Below, piece by piece: positions 8,357 to 16,597 of a DNA stretch of 52,352 nt. Positions within the stretch are counted from its first letter, which is position 1, and the number at the start of each line of letters is the position of its first letter. The DNA is from Erysipelotrichaceae bacterium (lineage in GTDB: Bacteria; Bacillota_I; Bacilli_A; Erysipelotrichales; Erysipelotrichaceae): the NCBI GenBank assembly GCA_003543215.1, contig DPJD01000001.1, forward strand, positions 217,172 through 269,523, given 5' to 3'. Made by a program: the position numbers and the translations under genes. The notes beneath the pieces were generated by a model that did no database searches, had not been told where the DNA came from, and was given only the letters and a program-made list of their open reading frames with translations.

Positions 8357-8575
8357 ATGAGTATCAGTTTTAGAGTCAGTCCTGATGAAGAAAAACAAAT
8401 TCGTAATTATGCACAGTTTAAAGGCGTTAGTATAAGTACTTTGATAAAAGAAGCTGTTTTCGATCAAATGGAAACGGAGCTTGATCTAATGACATTTAAA
8501 GCGATGAAAGATAATCCAAGCTCAGAGCCAAGTATTTCTCTTGATGAGCTTAAGCGAATGTTAGATATTGAATGA
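8357..8575 (+). CDS. Antitoxin, RelB/DinJ-type ribbon-helix-helix
   Basis: A 72-residue protein beginning MSISFRVSPDEEKQIRNYA, with the short strand and two helices of a ribbon-helix-helix DNA-binding domain (about residues 1-45) and an acidic C-terminal tail likely to wrap the toxin. An in-frame GTG at 8348 lies within the AGAGGTG ribosome binding site, so ATG 8357 is the better start. It overlaps the toxin gene by 4 nt (ATGA), ensuring coupled translation. It is predicted to neutralise the following RelE-type toxin and to repress the operon through the palindromes at 8308-8344. Confidence 0.82.
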   Translation: MSISFRVSPDEEKQIRNYAQFKGVSISTLIKEAVFDQMETELDLMTFKAMKDNPSSEPSISLDELKRMLDIE

Positions 8576-8835
8576 TATATACAGTTCGATTTAGCGCAGA
8601 CTTTGCGAAACAAATGAAGAAGCTCGATCCCTATCAAGCTAAATTGATTGTAGCTTGGATTGACAAACATTTGGTAAATCAAGATCCAAGGTCTACGGGC
8701 AAAGCATTAACCGCAAACTACAGGGGGTCTTGGCGATATCGCGTTGGAGATTATCGTATTCTTGCGGAGATCATCGATGATGAACTTATTTTACATTTAT
8801 TAATGGTTACACACCGAAGCCAAGCTTATCGATAA
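8572..8835 (+). CDS. Toxin, RelE/ParE-superfamily mRNA interferase
   Basis: An 87-residue protein of the RelE/YafQ type, expected to cleave mRNA in the ribosomal A site. Typical elements are the N-terminal strand YTVRFSADFAKQMKKLD, the RGSWRYRVGDYRILAEI strand pair with basic residues, and the C-terminal HRSQAYR motif in which the His/Arg/Tyr are probably catalytic. Length fits the family. Its ATG overlaps the antitoxin stop. The stop codon lies in the stem of a strong terminator, so the pair forms a self-contained two-gene unit. A ParE-like gyrase toxin is the less likely alternative because the C-terminal motif is RelE-like. Confidence 0.85.
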   Translation: MIYTVRFSADFAKQMKKLDPYQAKLIVAWIDKHLVNQDPRSTGKALTANYRGSWRYRVGDYRILAEIIDDELILHLLMVTHRSQAYR

Positions 8836-8846
8836 GCTTGGTTTTT
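8820..8846 (+). terminator. Terminator of the toxin-antitoxin operon
   Basis: Perfect 10-bp stem CCAAGCTTAT/ATAAGCTTGG followed by TTTTT. The relE stop codon (8833-8835) falls in the 3' arm. Confidence 0.85.
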
Positions 8847-8872
8847 AGTTGAGTACTCACACATATGTTTAT

Positions 8873-8926
8873 TGATATTTCTGTAAAAAGTGCTATATTA
8901 TATATGAATGATTGCTCAAGTGTTCA
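8873..8926 (+). promoter_or_regulatory. Promoter and ArsR-type operator of the metal-efflux operon
   Basis: TTGATA (8873-8878) and TATTAT (8896-8901) are separated by 17 nt. Directly downstream is a 22-bp symmetric element, TGAA-N3-TTG-N2-CAA-N3-TTCA (8905-8926), which matches the kind of dyad bound by CadC/SmtB repressors. It would cover the transcription start. Confidence 0.7.
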
Positions 8927-8941
8927 ATCGTTGGAGGTCGT

Positions 8942-9304
8942 ATGTCGGATAAAGAACGTATCGAAGTCTGTGATTGTGATGTCATCCACCGTGATGTGGT
9001 GGAATCTGCACAGAAACAAATGCCTGAAGATGAGAAGCTTTTTGATTTAGCAGAGTTCTTTAAGGTGTTTGGGGACTCCACACGCATCCGTATCTTATGG
9101 GCTTTAGAGGATCGCGAGATGTGTGTTTGTGACATCGCGTATCTCTTAAACATGACGCAATCCGCAATCTCACACCAACTTCGTTCCTTGAAACAAGTCA
9201 ATTTAGTTAAGAATCGTAGAGAGGGTAAAGTCGTGTATTACTCCCTCAAAGACGAACACATCAAGCATATCTTTGATATCGGTATGGAACATATCACCGA
9301 GTAG
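8942..9304 (+). CDS. cadC: ArsR/SmtB-family metal-sensing repressor (CadC-like)
   Basis: A 120-residue winged-helix repressor. An N-terminal CDC pair (C10, C12) and the CVC motif (C61, C63) at the start of the recognition region correspond to the Cys-rich alpha-N/alpha-3 site of CadC, which binds Cd(II), Pb(II) or Zn(II) and then leaves DNA. The His/Asp/His pattern in the last helix (EHIKHIFDIGMEH) could be the second alpha-5 zinc site. ATG 8942 has a GGAGGT site; an upstream in-frame ATG at 8912 falls inside the operator. It lies 11 nt before the P-type ATPase gene and presumably regulates both. Confidence 0.85.
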   Translation: MSDKERIEVCDCDVIHRDVVESAQKQMPEDEKLFDLAEFFKVFGDSTRIRILWALEDREMCVCDIAYLLNMTQSAISHQLRSLKQVNLVKNRREGKVVYYSLKDEHIKHIFDIGMEHITE

Positions 9305-9315
9305 AAAGCATCACC

Positions 9316-11664
9316 ATGGAAAAAGAAATACTATTAGAAGGTTTGGACTGTGCCAACTGTTCAGCCAAAATTGAAAAAGAAGTCAATGCCCTGGAAGGGG
9401 TAGAGGCAAGCATTAATCTAGTAACCAAGACTTTACGTCTAAAGTCCACTTTAAATCAGGATGAACGTGAACTTTTTGAACAGGTTAAAAACATCGTGCA
9501 TAAACATGAACCCGATATGGATGTGATTGATAAGCACGCATCAAAATCGATTCAGATCGAAGCCACACTTGAAGGTTTGAGTTGTGCGAATTGTGCGGCA
9601 AAGATTGAGAAGGCGGTTCAAAGCTTGGATGGATTAGACAATGTGTCCATTGATTTTGTGTCAAAAAAGCTTCGATTCACAGCGGTGGATGATAAACAGA
9701 TTCATCAGATCCACACGCAAGTTGAGAATATCGTACATACCATTGAACCCGATACGAAATACATCCTAAAAGTTGAAGATAAATCGAGTCCACAACGTGC
9801 TTTTGATTTGAAACAATTGGGTAAACACCAATTCAATCAAATCATTCGCTTTGGGACTGGGATCTTGTTCTTTGTGTTGGGTCTTTTCATCAAAGAACCT
9901 CCACTCTTGGAATTGAGTTTGTTTCTCATTGCCTATGTGATTGTGGGTGGAGATGTCATCCGTAAAGCTTTCCAAGGTGTATTAAACAAACAATTCTTCA
10001 GTGAGAATTTCTTAATGACGATTGCCACAACCGGTGCCTTCATTGTAGGTGAATACCCTGAAGGGGTAGCCGTCATGTTGTTTTATTTGGTTGGGGAATT
10101 CTTCCAAGACTTAGCCGTTGATCACTCACGTAAATCCATCCAAGACTTAATGGATATTCGTCCCGATACAGCCAACCTTGTGCAAGGAGATCGTATTCTC
10201 TCGGTTTCAGCAGAAAGCGTTCAAGTCAACGACATCATCCTCGTTCGTCCTGGTGAAAAAATACCTTTAGACGGAAGAATCATTGAAGGTTCCAGCAGTT
10301 TTGATACCTCACATTTAACGGGTGAATCGATGCCACGTGATGTGTCTGTGGATGATCAAGCCTTGGGAGGCTTCGTAAATCTCAGTGGTGTCATCAAAAT
10401 CGAAGTGTCCAAACCGTTTGCGGAGTCAACCGTTGCGAAGATTTTGGATTTAGTTCAGAACGCAAGCAGTCGTAAAGCAAAAACTGAACAATTCATCACG
10501 CGCTTTGCGATGATCTATACACCGATTGTCGTATTTGGTGCGATGGCATTAGCCTTTCTACCCCCTTTATTGATTCCAGGTGCGAGCCTTTATGATTGGT
10601 TCTATCGTGCGATGATTTTCTTGGTCATCTCCTGTCCATGTGCTTTAGTCATCTCCATACCACTCGGTTTCTTTGGTGGAGTGGGGGGTGCCTCGAAGCG
10701 TGGAATACTTGTGAAAGGTAGTAATTATCTTGAAGCTCTTCGTAAAGTTAAAACCATCGTTTTTGATAAGACAGGAACACTAACCGAAGGAAAGTTCAGT
10801 GTTCAAAGCATTCAAACTAAAGATGGATATTTAGAAGATGAAATCTTAAGGGCTGCGGCTTATGCGGAAAGTCATTCTTCGCATCCTATTGCGAATTCGA
10901 TTAAGAAAGCTTATCGTGGTCAAATTGATTTGAATTTGGCTACTGAGATCAAAGAATTGGCAGGTCTTGGTGTCACGATCCAATTCGAAGGAAAAACGGT
11001 TCACGTTGGAAATCATCGTTTGATGGATTCCATAGGTATACAGATTCCAAAGCAATCCGTTTTAGGAACCTTGATTCATGTGGCGATTGATCATGCATAT
11101 GCAGGTTCGCTTTTAATCGCCGATACGATTAAGAAGGAAGCTAAACAAGCCATTTCAGATCTTAAGCAAATGGGCATTCGTACGGTGCTCTTAAGTGGAG
11201 ATTTGAAAGGCATTGCGAATCAAGTGGCCACAGACTTAGGCATTGATGAAGTCCATGCGGAACTCTTACCTCAGGATAAAGTCGCGATCTTCGAACAGCT
11301 CAATACGAGCAATAAAGATAAAATCGCTTTTGTCGGGGATGGCATCAACGATGCGCCAGTTTTGGCACGTGCGGATATCGGGATTGCGATGGGTGGTCTG
11401 GGATCGGATGCGGCGATTGAAGCCGCAGACATCGTCATCATGAACGATGAACTGACACAGGTTGTCACAGCGATGAAAATTGCCAATAAGACACATACCA
11501 TCGTCTATCAAAATATCTTCTTTGCCTTAGGTGTTAAAGCCATCTTCTTGATTCTTGGAGCCTTTGGATTGGCATCGATGTGGGAAGCCGTCTTTGCGGA
11601 TACCGGTGTTGCCTTGATTGCGATTGCGAATGCAATGCGGGTCATGCGTACAAACAAATTATAA
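9316..11664 (+). CDS. cadA: Zn/Cd/Pb-exporting P1B-type ATPase
   Basis: A 782-residue soft-metal efflux ATPase. Two N-terminal heavy-metal-associated domains carry the CxxC motifs C12/C15 and C90/C93. Then come an actuator domain with TGES (about 335-338), the membrane metal motif CPC (440-442), the phosphorylated Asp of DKTGT (D484), the SHP motif (H523) and GDGINDAP (about 675-682). In the last helices D762-x-G764 (ADTGVALIA) is the marker of the Zn/Cd/Pb subgroup rather than Cu. It sits directly behind the ArsR-type sensor, which supports inducible efflux of Zn, Cd or Pb. Two HMA domains make the N-terminus longer than in single-domain homologues. Confidence 0.93.
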   Translation: MEKEILLEGLDCANCSAKIEKEVNALEGVEASINLVTKTLRLKSTLNQDERELFEQVKNIVHKHEPDMDVIDKHASKSIQIEATLEGLSCANCAAKIEKAVQSLDGLDNVSIDFVSKKLRFTAVDDKQIHQIHTQVENIVHTIEPDTKYILKVEDKSSPQRAFDLKQLGKHQFNQIIRFGTGILFFVLGLFIKEPPLLELSLFLIAYVIVGGDVIRKAFQGVLNKQFFSENFLMTIATTGAFIVGEYPEGVAVMLFYLVGEFFQDLAVDHSRKSIQDLMDIRPDTANLVQGDRILSVSAESVQVNDIILVRPGEKIPLDGRIIEGSSSFDTSHLTGESMPRDVSVDDQALGGFVNLSGVIKIEVSKPFAESTVAKILDLVQNASSRKAKTEQFITRFAMIYTPIVVFGAMALAFLPPLLIPGASLYDWFYRAMIFLVISCPCALVISIPLGFFGGVGGASKRGILVKGSNYLEALRKVKTIVFDKTGTLTEGKFSVQSIQTKDGYLEDEILRAAAYAESHSSHPIANSIKKAYRGQIDLNLATEIKELAGLGVTIQFEGKTVHVGNHRLMDSIGIQIPKQSVLGTLIHVAIDHAYAGSLLIADTIKKEAKQAISDLKQMGIRTVLLSGDLKGIANQVATDLGIDEVHAELLPQDKVAIFEQLNTSNKDKIAFVGDGINDAPVLARADIGIAMGGLGSDAAIEAADIVIMNDELTQVVTAMKIANKTHTIVYQNIFFALGVKAIFLILGAFGLASMWEAVFADTGVALIAIANAMRVMRTNKL

Positions 11665-11672
11665 TTTCTAAG

Positions 11673-11699
11673 CGATCTGTTGATTCGGATCGTTTTATT
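11673..11699 (+). terminator. Possible terminator after the metal ATPase
   Basis: CGATC (11673-11677) pairs with GATCG (11688-11692) over a 10-nt loop, followed by TTTTATTTT. The stem is short, so efficiency is doubtful. Confidence 0.5.
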
Positions 11700-11799
11700 T
11701 TGGCTAGACGATTCGAAAAGTATAAGGTAAATCAGAACGGTATAGTTCACGTAATTATCATCTGCGAAGTGTATAATGCCCTAAAGGAGTCACGATACC

Positions 11800-12048
11800 A
11801 TGAAACAGAAACTAATTCCGATTTTTGCATGGATCTTAGGTTTCAGTGTTGGTTTTCTCGGGGGAGCGTTCATCGGTTTGATTCTGGGTGGTACATTTCT
11901 AGGCGGTTTCGATATTCATACGGCAACGGGCTTTGAAGGCTATGAATTAAGTGCGTATGCAGGTGCGATTATCGGTGCCATCGTTTTAAGCAGCATTGCA
12001 TATAAACTCGGTATTAAACTTGTTGATAAACCGACTAACAAGGGATAA
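11800..12048 (+). CDS. Small two-helix membrane protein, unknown function
   Basis: An 82-residue protein with an AAAGGAG site at good spacing and two hydrophobic segments (about residues 7-36 and 52-70) rich in Gly with small-residue repeats (GGAFIGLILGG, GAIIGAIV), joined by a short loop containing DIHTATGFEG. A TATAAT box lies at 11772-11777. I do not recognise a family. It lies between the metal ATPase and the heliorhodopsin gene, with 181 nt before the latter, so any functional link is only positional. Confidence 0.6.
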   Translation: MKQKLIPIFAWILGFSVGFLGGAFIGLILGGTFLGGFDIHTATGFEGYELSAYAGAIIGAIVLSSIAYKLGIKLVDKPTNKG

Positions 12049-12160
12049 TACTGATAATCTTGTTATAATTTGTAATGTTTTAAACTTACAATAACTTCTC
12101 AAAAACGATTTCAAAGACAACTTTTTATATCATATCGTGATGTTTTAAGAAGTAGTTCAT

Positions 12161-12199
12161 TTGTTAATGCACTTAAGTATCACTTATTAATAATAAGTG
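12161..12199 (+). promoter_or_regulatory. Promoter with palindromic operator upstream of heliorhodopsin
   Basis: TTGTTA (12161-12166) is followed after 17-18 nt by TTATTA/TATTAA (12184-12190). The perfect 9-bp inverted repeat CACTTATTA-A-TAATAAGTG (12181-12199) lies across this -10 region and has no following T run, so it looks like a repressor site rather than a terminator. A second candidate promoter, the extended -10 TGTTATAAT at 12062-12070, lies further up. Confidence 0.5.
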
Positions 12200-12229
12200 C
12201 TAATATCAAATCACAAAAGGGAAATACTT

Positions 12230-13009
12230 ATGGAAATCAAATTCAAAAAACTCATTCGTTTCAATCTTATCATGGGCTTCTTTCATTTAATTCAAGGGAT
12301 CGCAATGCTTTTCTTGGCAACAACTGTCATCCAGAAAATTGGTGAATTCCAACCCAGTATCGTTCAGTTCTATCAAACCTTCAATCCTGAAACACGCTCT
12401 TTAGAAGTCACTTCGAAAGTCTTGTTCGACCTACCATTCGGCATCTTGGTCGCATCTTTCCTCTTGATCTCCGCAATTGCACATGGTTTGATCGTCCTAA
12501 ACAAAGATCGTTATATCGCAGATCTTAAAATCGGCCTCAATCGTTTCCGTTGGTTCGAATACGCTTTGAGTTCATCAATCATGATCGTCTTGATCGCAAC
12601 CTTGTTTGGCATCTATGATATCGCAAGCTTAGCCTTGATCTTCATCGTCAACGCATCCATGAATCTATTTGGTTTGGACATGGAAGAATTGAATGCCGGC
12701 TTCACCAAAGGTAAAGTCAATTGGGGTCCATTTATTTGGGGATCCATCGCTGGTATCGCACCTTGGATCGCTATCTTCTTATACATGACCGGTACTGGCA
12801 ATTACGATCAAGTGCCTTGGTTCGTATGGGCAATCGTTGGTACGTATTTCGTAGCGTTCAACACTTTCCCCATCAACATGATTGCTCAATACTTGAAATT
12901 GGGTAAATGGAAAGATTATCTCTATGGTGAACGTTTCTACATCATTCTCAGCTTGGCTGCAAAGTCCATCTTAGCTTGGCTTGTCCTCTTTGGCGCAATG
13001 CAACCTTAA
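12230..13009 (+). CDS. Heliorhodopsin (seven-helix retinal protein)
   Basis: A 259-residue protein with seven hydrophobic helices. It matches heliorhodopsin landmarks: a Lys in the last helix for the retinal Schiff base (K245 in SLAAKSILAW), the counterion Glu in helix 3 (E110 in RWFEYALSSS), conserved H19 and H85, MNLFGLDMEE after helix 4, and GKWKDYLYGE before helix 7. Family members orient with the N-terminus inside, opposite to type-1 rhodopsins, and show a slow photocycle without clear ion pumping. ATG 12230 is chosen for its AGGGAA site and because the family N-terminus begins there. Monocistronic with its own terminator. No retinal or carotenoid synthesis gene is in the window, so retinal may be made elsewhere or taken up. 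Confidence 0.92.
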   Translation: MEIKFKKLIRFNLIMGFFHLIQGIAMLFLATTVIQKIGEFQPSIVQFYQTFNPETRSLEVTSKVLFDLPFGILVASFLLISAIAHGLIVLNKDRYIADLKIGLNRFRWFEYALSSSIMIVLIATLFGIYDIASLALIFIVNASMNLFGLDMEELNAGFTKGKVNWGPFIWGSIAGIAPWIAIFLYMTGTGNYDQVPWFVWAIVGTYFVAFNTFPINMIAQYLKLGKWKDYLYGERFYIILSLAAKSILAWLVLFGAMQP

Positions 13010-13030
13010 CGACCTACGAGTCGTTTTTTT
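13008..13030 (+). terminator. Terminator of the heliorhodopsin gene
   Basis: AACGAC (13008-13013) pairs with GTCGTT (13020-13025) around a 6-nt loop, followed by a T run; it overlaps the stop codon. Confidence 0.8.
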
Positions 13031-13071
13031 ATGGCCTGGAATACGCTATAATAGCTTGGTTGGAGTCCATT

Positions 13072-14433
13072 ATGCTTGATACAAAAAAAGAGAATCGTTT
13101 CATCCTGGGAATTTTGATTCCCATCATTTTAGAAAATGTCTTATTGACCCTATCGAGCTTGGTCATCACAGGCTATGTTGGACGTCTTTTAATCTTGGAA
13201 ATATCCGCCCAAGGCGTGGCCAATCGCCTGTACGGGATTTATTTTTCTGTGTTCAAAGGTTTGGCGATTGGTTTGATGGTGCTTGCGGCTCGACACTTTG
13301 GTAGTGGACACATGGATCGTTGTCGAATTGTTCAAGCACGATCGATGGCGATGATCTTGCCTTTATCACTTTTGACATCACTGTTGATGTTTGTTTTTCG
13401 ATACGATTTCTTTCGCTTGATCACCCAAGATGCACAAATCTTGGATTTGACATCGCGTTACTTTCAAATCACGGTATTGGGTTTTCCTTTTGTGGCAATC
13501 ACCGCATTGAATACCGCTGCTTTCCAAGCTCAAGGGAATACTCGTAGGCCTTTGTACATTGCGGCATTCGGGAATCTCTTTAATATCTTTATTGGCTATG
13601 TCTTGATTTTTGGGACAGCTTGGACGCCTGCTTTAGGATTGAGGGGTGCTGCGATTTCATTGATTAGTTCACAAATCCTAAGTGCGAGTCTTGGTTTGTG
13701 GGGACTCTACAGTAAACACATTGGTTTGTTCAAAGATACGGTTAAAGTATCCATTCAATCGATGTTCGATCGATTTGAGAATGGACGGATCTTGGCAACC
13801 GGTGTGCCAGCGGCATTTGAGAATACTTTCTGGCAATTCGCAACGTTAATCATCTCACGCGTCATCATTGCCTATGGGACAGCTCACTATGCGGCTTACC
13901 AAATGGGACTGCAAGCAGAAGGATTAAGCGAGATGTTGTCGGTAGGTTTTGTGACGGCTTCCATCAGCTTGGCATCGATTGCGATTGGAAGGCAGGATGA
14001 TGCCTTATTCAAGTTCTATTTCAAACGTTTGACGCAATTGAGTCTATTGATCAGTACGATTACAATGACCTTGCTGTTTTTCTTTGCGGAGAACTTAATG
14101 GGTTTATTGACTGATAAGGTCGAATTGATTCAAATCGGAACCTTGTATCTTAAAATCATGGCAGGATCCCAGATCCCTCAGAACATGTCAAAAGTCTTGA
14201 ACGGTTTCATTCGTTCTTCGGGTTATAAAACAGTTCCGATGTTGGTCAGTTTCACAGGCTTATGGTTGGTACGTGTGCCTTTGAGTCTATTGGCTCAAAG
14301 TGTCTTGGGTTGGGACATCGTCACCATATGGTGGATCATCAATCTCGACCAATGGGTACGTTTCTCAATCAGTTTGACGGTCTTCTTAAAAGCTAAGTTA
14401 TATGATGCGATTCAAGCTCAAGCTTTGGCTTGA
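13072..14433 (+). CDS. MATE-family multidrug/cation antiporter
   Basis: A 453-residue membrane protein with about twelve helices in two homologous halves, each starting with the MATE pattern (IPIILENVLLTLSSLVITGYVGRL at the front and the VPAAFENTFWQFATLIISR repeat near residue 240). MATE proteins export drugs or metabolites in exchange for Na+ or H+. ATG 13072 is preceded by TTGGAG; the frame is open further upstream but that part overlaps the heliorhodopsin gene and terminator. A TATAAT box lies at 13047-13052. The last 41 nt overlap the convergent EamA gene on the other strand. Confidence 0.88.
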   Translation: MLDTKKENRFILGILIPIILENVLLTLSSLVITGYVGRLLILEISAQGVANRLYGIYFSVFKGLAIGLMVLAARHFGSGHMDRCRIVQARSMAMILPLSLLTSLLMFVFRYDFFRLITQDAQILDLTSRYFQITVLGFPFVAITALNTAAFQAQGNTRRPLYIAAFGNLFNIFIGYVLIFGTAWTPALGLRGAAISLISSQILSASLGLWGLYSKHIGLFKDTVKVSIQSMFDRFENGRILATGVPAAFENTFWQFATLIISRVIIAYGTAHYAAYQMGLQAEGLSEMLSVGFVTASISLASIAIGRQDDALFKFYFKRLTQLSLLISTITMTLLFFFAENLMGLLTDKVELIQIGTLYLKIMAGSQIPQNMSKVLNGFIRSSGYKTVPMLVSFTGLWLVRVPLSLLAQSVLGWDIVTIWWIINLDQWVRFSISLTVFLKAKLYDAIQAQALA

Positions 14434-15277
14434 AATTCGATTTAGTCACAATGAAATTATAAATCATGACCGTGATGAGTACGATCGATGCGCCAATTAA
14501 GGACAGCATTGATGGTTGCTCACCGAGAACCAAGAAAACCCAGATTGGATTCAATACAGGCTCAAGTGTAGCAATGATGGATGCGGTGGTTGCTTGGGTT
14601 TGTTTGATCCCCAAGGCGAAGAGAATATAGCCGAAGCCCAACTGAAAGATTCCCATGGAGATGATAAGGACCCAAACTTGAGGACTTTGATTTAAAGCGA
14701 AGCTCTGATCAAAAAAGACAAAAGGAATAAGCAGGACACTTAACAAGTTACCAACGAAAGTCGCATCGATGGGAGATGCGCCAGGTAGTTTGTTTGCGAA
14801 GAAGACACCTGCGAAAGTTAGACCAGACGCAAGCGCTAAGAGATCGCCCAGCATGTTTCCAGACTGGAGTTGTTCCAGGAAGAAAAGGCTGATTCCTAAG
14901 AAAACACCGAATAAAGCAAAAAGATCACGTTTGCGTGGTTTTTGTTTATCAATGAAAATGGTAAGTAGAATGATGAAGATTGGAGATGTATATTGAAGGA
15001 CAATCGCATTGGCTGAACTGGTCAGTTTGTTTGCCATCATGAAGAGAATGGTTGTAAGGGTCAGACTGAATGAAGCCAATAAAATGGAACGATTCAGCCT
15101 AAAGCGGAAACTACGACGATAAAGTCCAATTGTAATGGCAGCGAAAAGGCCACGAAATGCCGCAATCGTGATGCCGGACCAAGGGATGAGCTTACCTAAA
15201 AGACCCCCAAAACTCCAGAAAATGGCAGCAAGTAAAATGAAAACTGGACCCTTGATTTGTTGTTTCACGTTTGTCAT
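14393..15277 (-). CDS. EamA/DMT-family transporter, possible amino-acid exporter
   Basis: A 294-residue protein with ten hydrophobic helices arranged as two EamA repeats (for example EPVLNPIWVFLVLGEQPS in the second). The superfamily includes RhtA, a threonine/homoserine exporter, and this gene lies 29 nt downstream of the thrC-thrB-ACT cluster on the same strand, so export of threonine or a precursor is a reasonable inference. The start is uncertain: a TTG at 15292, the ATG at 15277 or a GTG at 15268 are all in frame and none has a ribosome binding site. An extended -10 box TGCTATAAT (15276-15284) overlaps the ATG, which would favour a leaderless start at GTG 15268. Confidence 0.8.
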   Translation of the reverse strand: MTNVKQQIKGPVFILLAAIFWSFGGLLGKLIPWSGITIAAFRGLFAAITIGLYRRSFRFRLNRSILLASFSLTLTTILFMMANKLTSSANAIVLQYTSPIFIILLTIFIDKQKPRKRDLFALFGVFLGISLFFLEQLQSGNMLGDLLALASGLTFAGVFFANKLPGASPIDATFVGNLLSVLLIPFVFFDQSFALNQSPQVWVLIISMGIFQLGFGYILFALGIKQTQATTASIIATLEPVLNPIWVFLVLGEQPSMLSLIGASIVLITVMIYNFIVTKSNFKPKLELESHHIT

Positions 15278-15306
15278 TATAGCAGAAAACAAAACGTTTG
15301 AAATAC

Positions 15307-15744
15307 TTATTCCAAATCAAGAAGTTGAATCGCATTAACACCTTTACAGTGTTTAAGATCTTCCAGTAATTGATCCAACGAAACTTGCATATCCAAGATA
15401 TCCAGCATGAGAATGACAGATGCGATGTTTCGAATCGGCGTGTTTTGATTTAAGGTCAAAACGTTGGCGTTGGTTCGTGCAATAAAGCCCAATACTTCCG
15501 ATAAGACACCTTGTTGGTGGTCTAATAAAAAGGTAAGAATTGCTTTACGCGTCATCTTATTCTCATCCGGACGAAATACCAAGTCCTTATACTTGTAATA
15601 ACTTGAACGTGATAAGTTCAAACGTTTACATGCCTCACTGATGTCTTTGACCTGCCTGGTTTGAACCAACTCACGTGCTTCAATGACTTTGAGATATGTT
15701 TCAGGAATCAACTTTTGATGAATGATGAGAAATTCAGGTTTCAT
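15307..15744 (-). CDS. ACT-domain protein, UPF0735 (PheB-like)
   Basis: A 145-residue protein. The N-terminal half has a helix-turn-helix-like segment (KDISEACKRLNLSRSSYYKYKD) and the C-terminal half is an ACT domain (about residues 70-145), which usually binds amino acids. This matches the UPF0735/PheB family found next to homoserine or threonine genes in Bacillota. It overlaps thrB by 11 nt and is probably translated by coupling, as no strong site precedes its ATG. A regulatory role in threonine synthesis is likely from the neighbourhood, but its action on DNA or enzyme is not known. Confidence 0.82.
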   Translation of the reverse strand: MKPEFLIIHQKLIPETYLKVIEARELVQTRQVKDISEACKRLNLSRSSYYKYKDLVFRPDENKMTRKAILTFLLDHQQGVLSEVLGFIARTNANVLTLNQNTPIRNIASVILMLDILDMQVSLDQLLEDLKHCKGVNAIQLLDLE

Positions 15745-16597
15745 AGGACCATGCCATCCCTTTCGTATCCAAATTAACGTCTAAGATCGACCATTTTGCT
15801 TGTGTTCCTTCAAGACAGCTTTTCAATAAAGATTCATCCTCACTTGTCACAACCATGAGACTTGGACCTGCACCACTGAGATAGTAGGCTAAATGCTTTG
15901 ATGCTAAGTTGTCTGTAATGATTTTGAAGTCTGGATGAAGATTTAGACGAACGTTTTGGTGAATGCGATCCGTGATAGCCCATGTTAAACGTTCACTGTT
16001 TCCCGTACTCAACGCATCCAGTAAAAAGGGGATTTGACTGAGATTATAGACTGCATCTTCACGTGATATTTGTGGGGGTAAGACCTTACGACTGTGTTCG
16101 GTTGAGAGTGTAAAATCAGGAACCAAGAGCTTGAAATGATACGATGCATGAACGGGATACCGAATGAATTCAACCTTTTCGAAAAGGTGTTTGGAAGCGC
16201 AAAGCCCCCCTACGATGGCAGGGACAATGTTGTCGGGGTGACCCTCAAGGAGATTGGAAAGTTGGATCAAACGCGTGCGATCCAAGCTTTTTGAGTGTTC
16301 AATCAAAGCAGTCGCAACACCTGCCACTATCAAAGCGGCACTGGATCCCAGACCCCTTGCCATGGGTATTTCAGAGTGCATCTCAACTTTAAGCGGATGA
16401 ACTTGGAGTTGTTCCTGTTCGCAAGCGAATTGATAGGCTTTTAGAAAAAGATTGTTTTCACTTTCCTCAAAGCCGATGCATTCGTTTTGCTCACTGATCG
16501 TAACGATAAAATCCGCGTATCGATTGATGGCTAAACCGAGACAGTCAAAACCAGGACCCAGATTGGCACTGGTCGCGGGGACACGTATTCGAATCAT
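15734..16597 (-). CDS. thrB: Homoserine kinase
   Basis: A 287-residue GHMP kinase that phosphorylates L-homoserine with ATP, giving O-phosphohomoserine for threonine synthase. Evidence is the N-terminal VPATSANLGPGFDCLGLA motif, the ATP-binding loop ARGLGSSAALIVAG around residues 79-93, and the late GAGPSLMV motif of GHMP enzymes. The AAAGGAGC site and ATG overlap the thrC stop (ATGA, 4 nt), and the end overlaps the ACT-protein gene, so thrC, thrB and the ACT gene form one unit. Length is normal for the family. Confidence 0.95.
   Translation of the reverse strand: MIRIRVPATSANLGPGFDCLGLAINRYADFIVTISEQNECIGFEESENNLFLKAYQFACEQEQLQVHPLKVEMHSEIPMARGLGSSAALIVAGVATALIEHSKSLDRTRLIQLSNLLEGHPDNIVPAIVGGLCASKHLFEKVEFIRYPVHASYHFKLLVPDFTLSTEHSRKVLPPQISREDAVYNLSQIPFLLDALSTGNSERLTWAITDRIHQNVRLNLHPDFKIITDNLASKHLAYYLSGAGPSLMVVTSEDESLLKSCLEGTQAKWSILDVNLDTKGMAWSYET

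Noticed and set aside
12181..12199. The palindrome before heliorhodopsin as a terminator of the small membrane-protein gene.
   Set aside because: No T run follows it and the loop would be one base; an operator is more likely.
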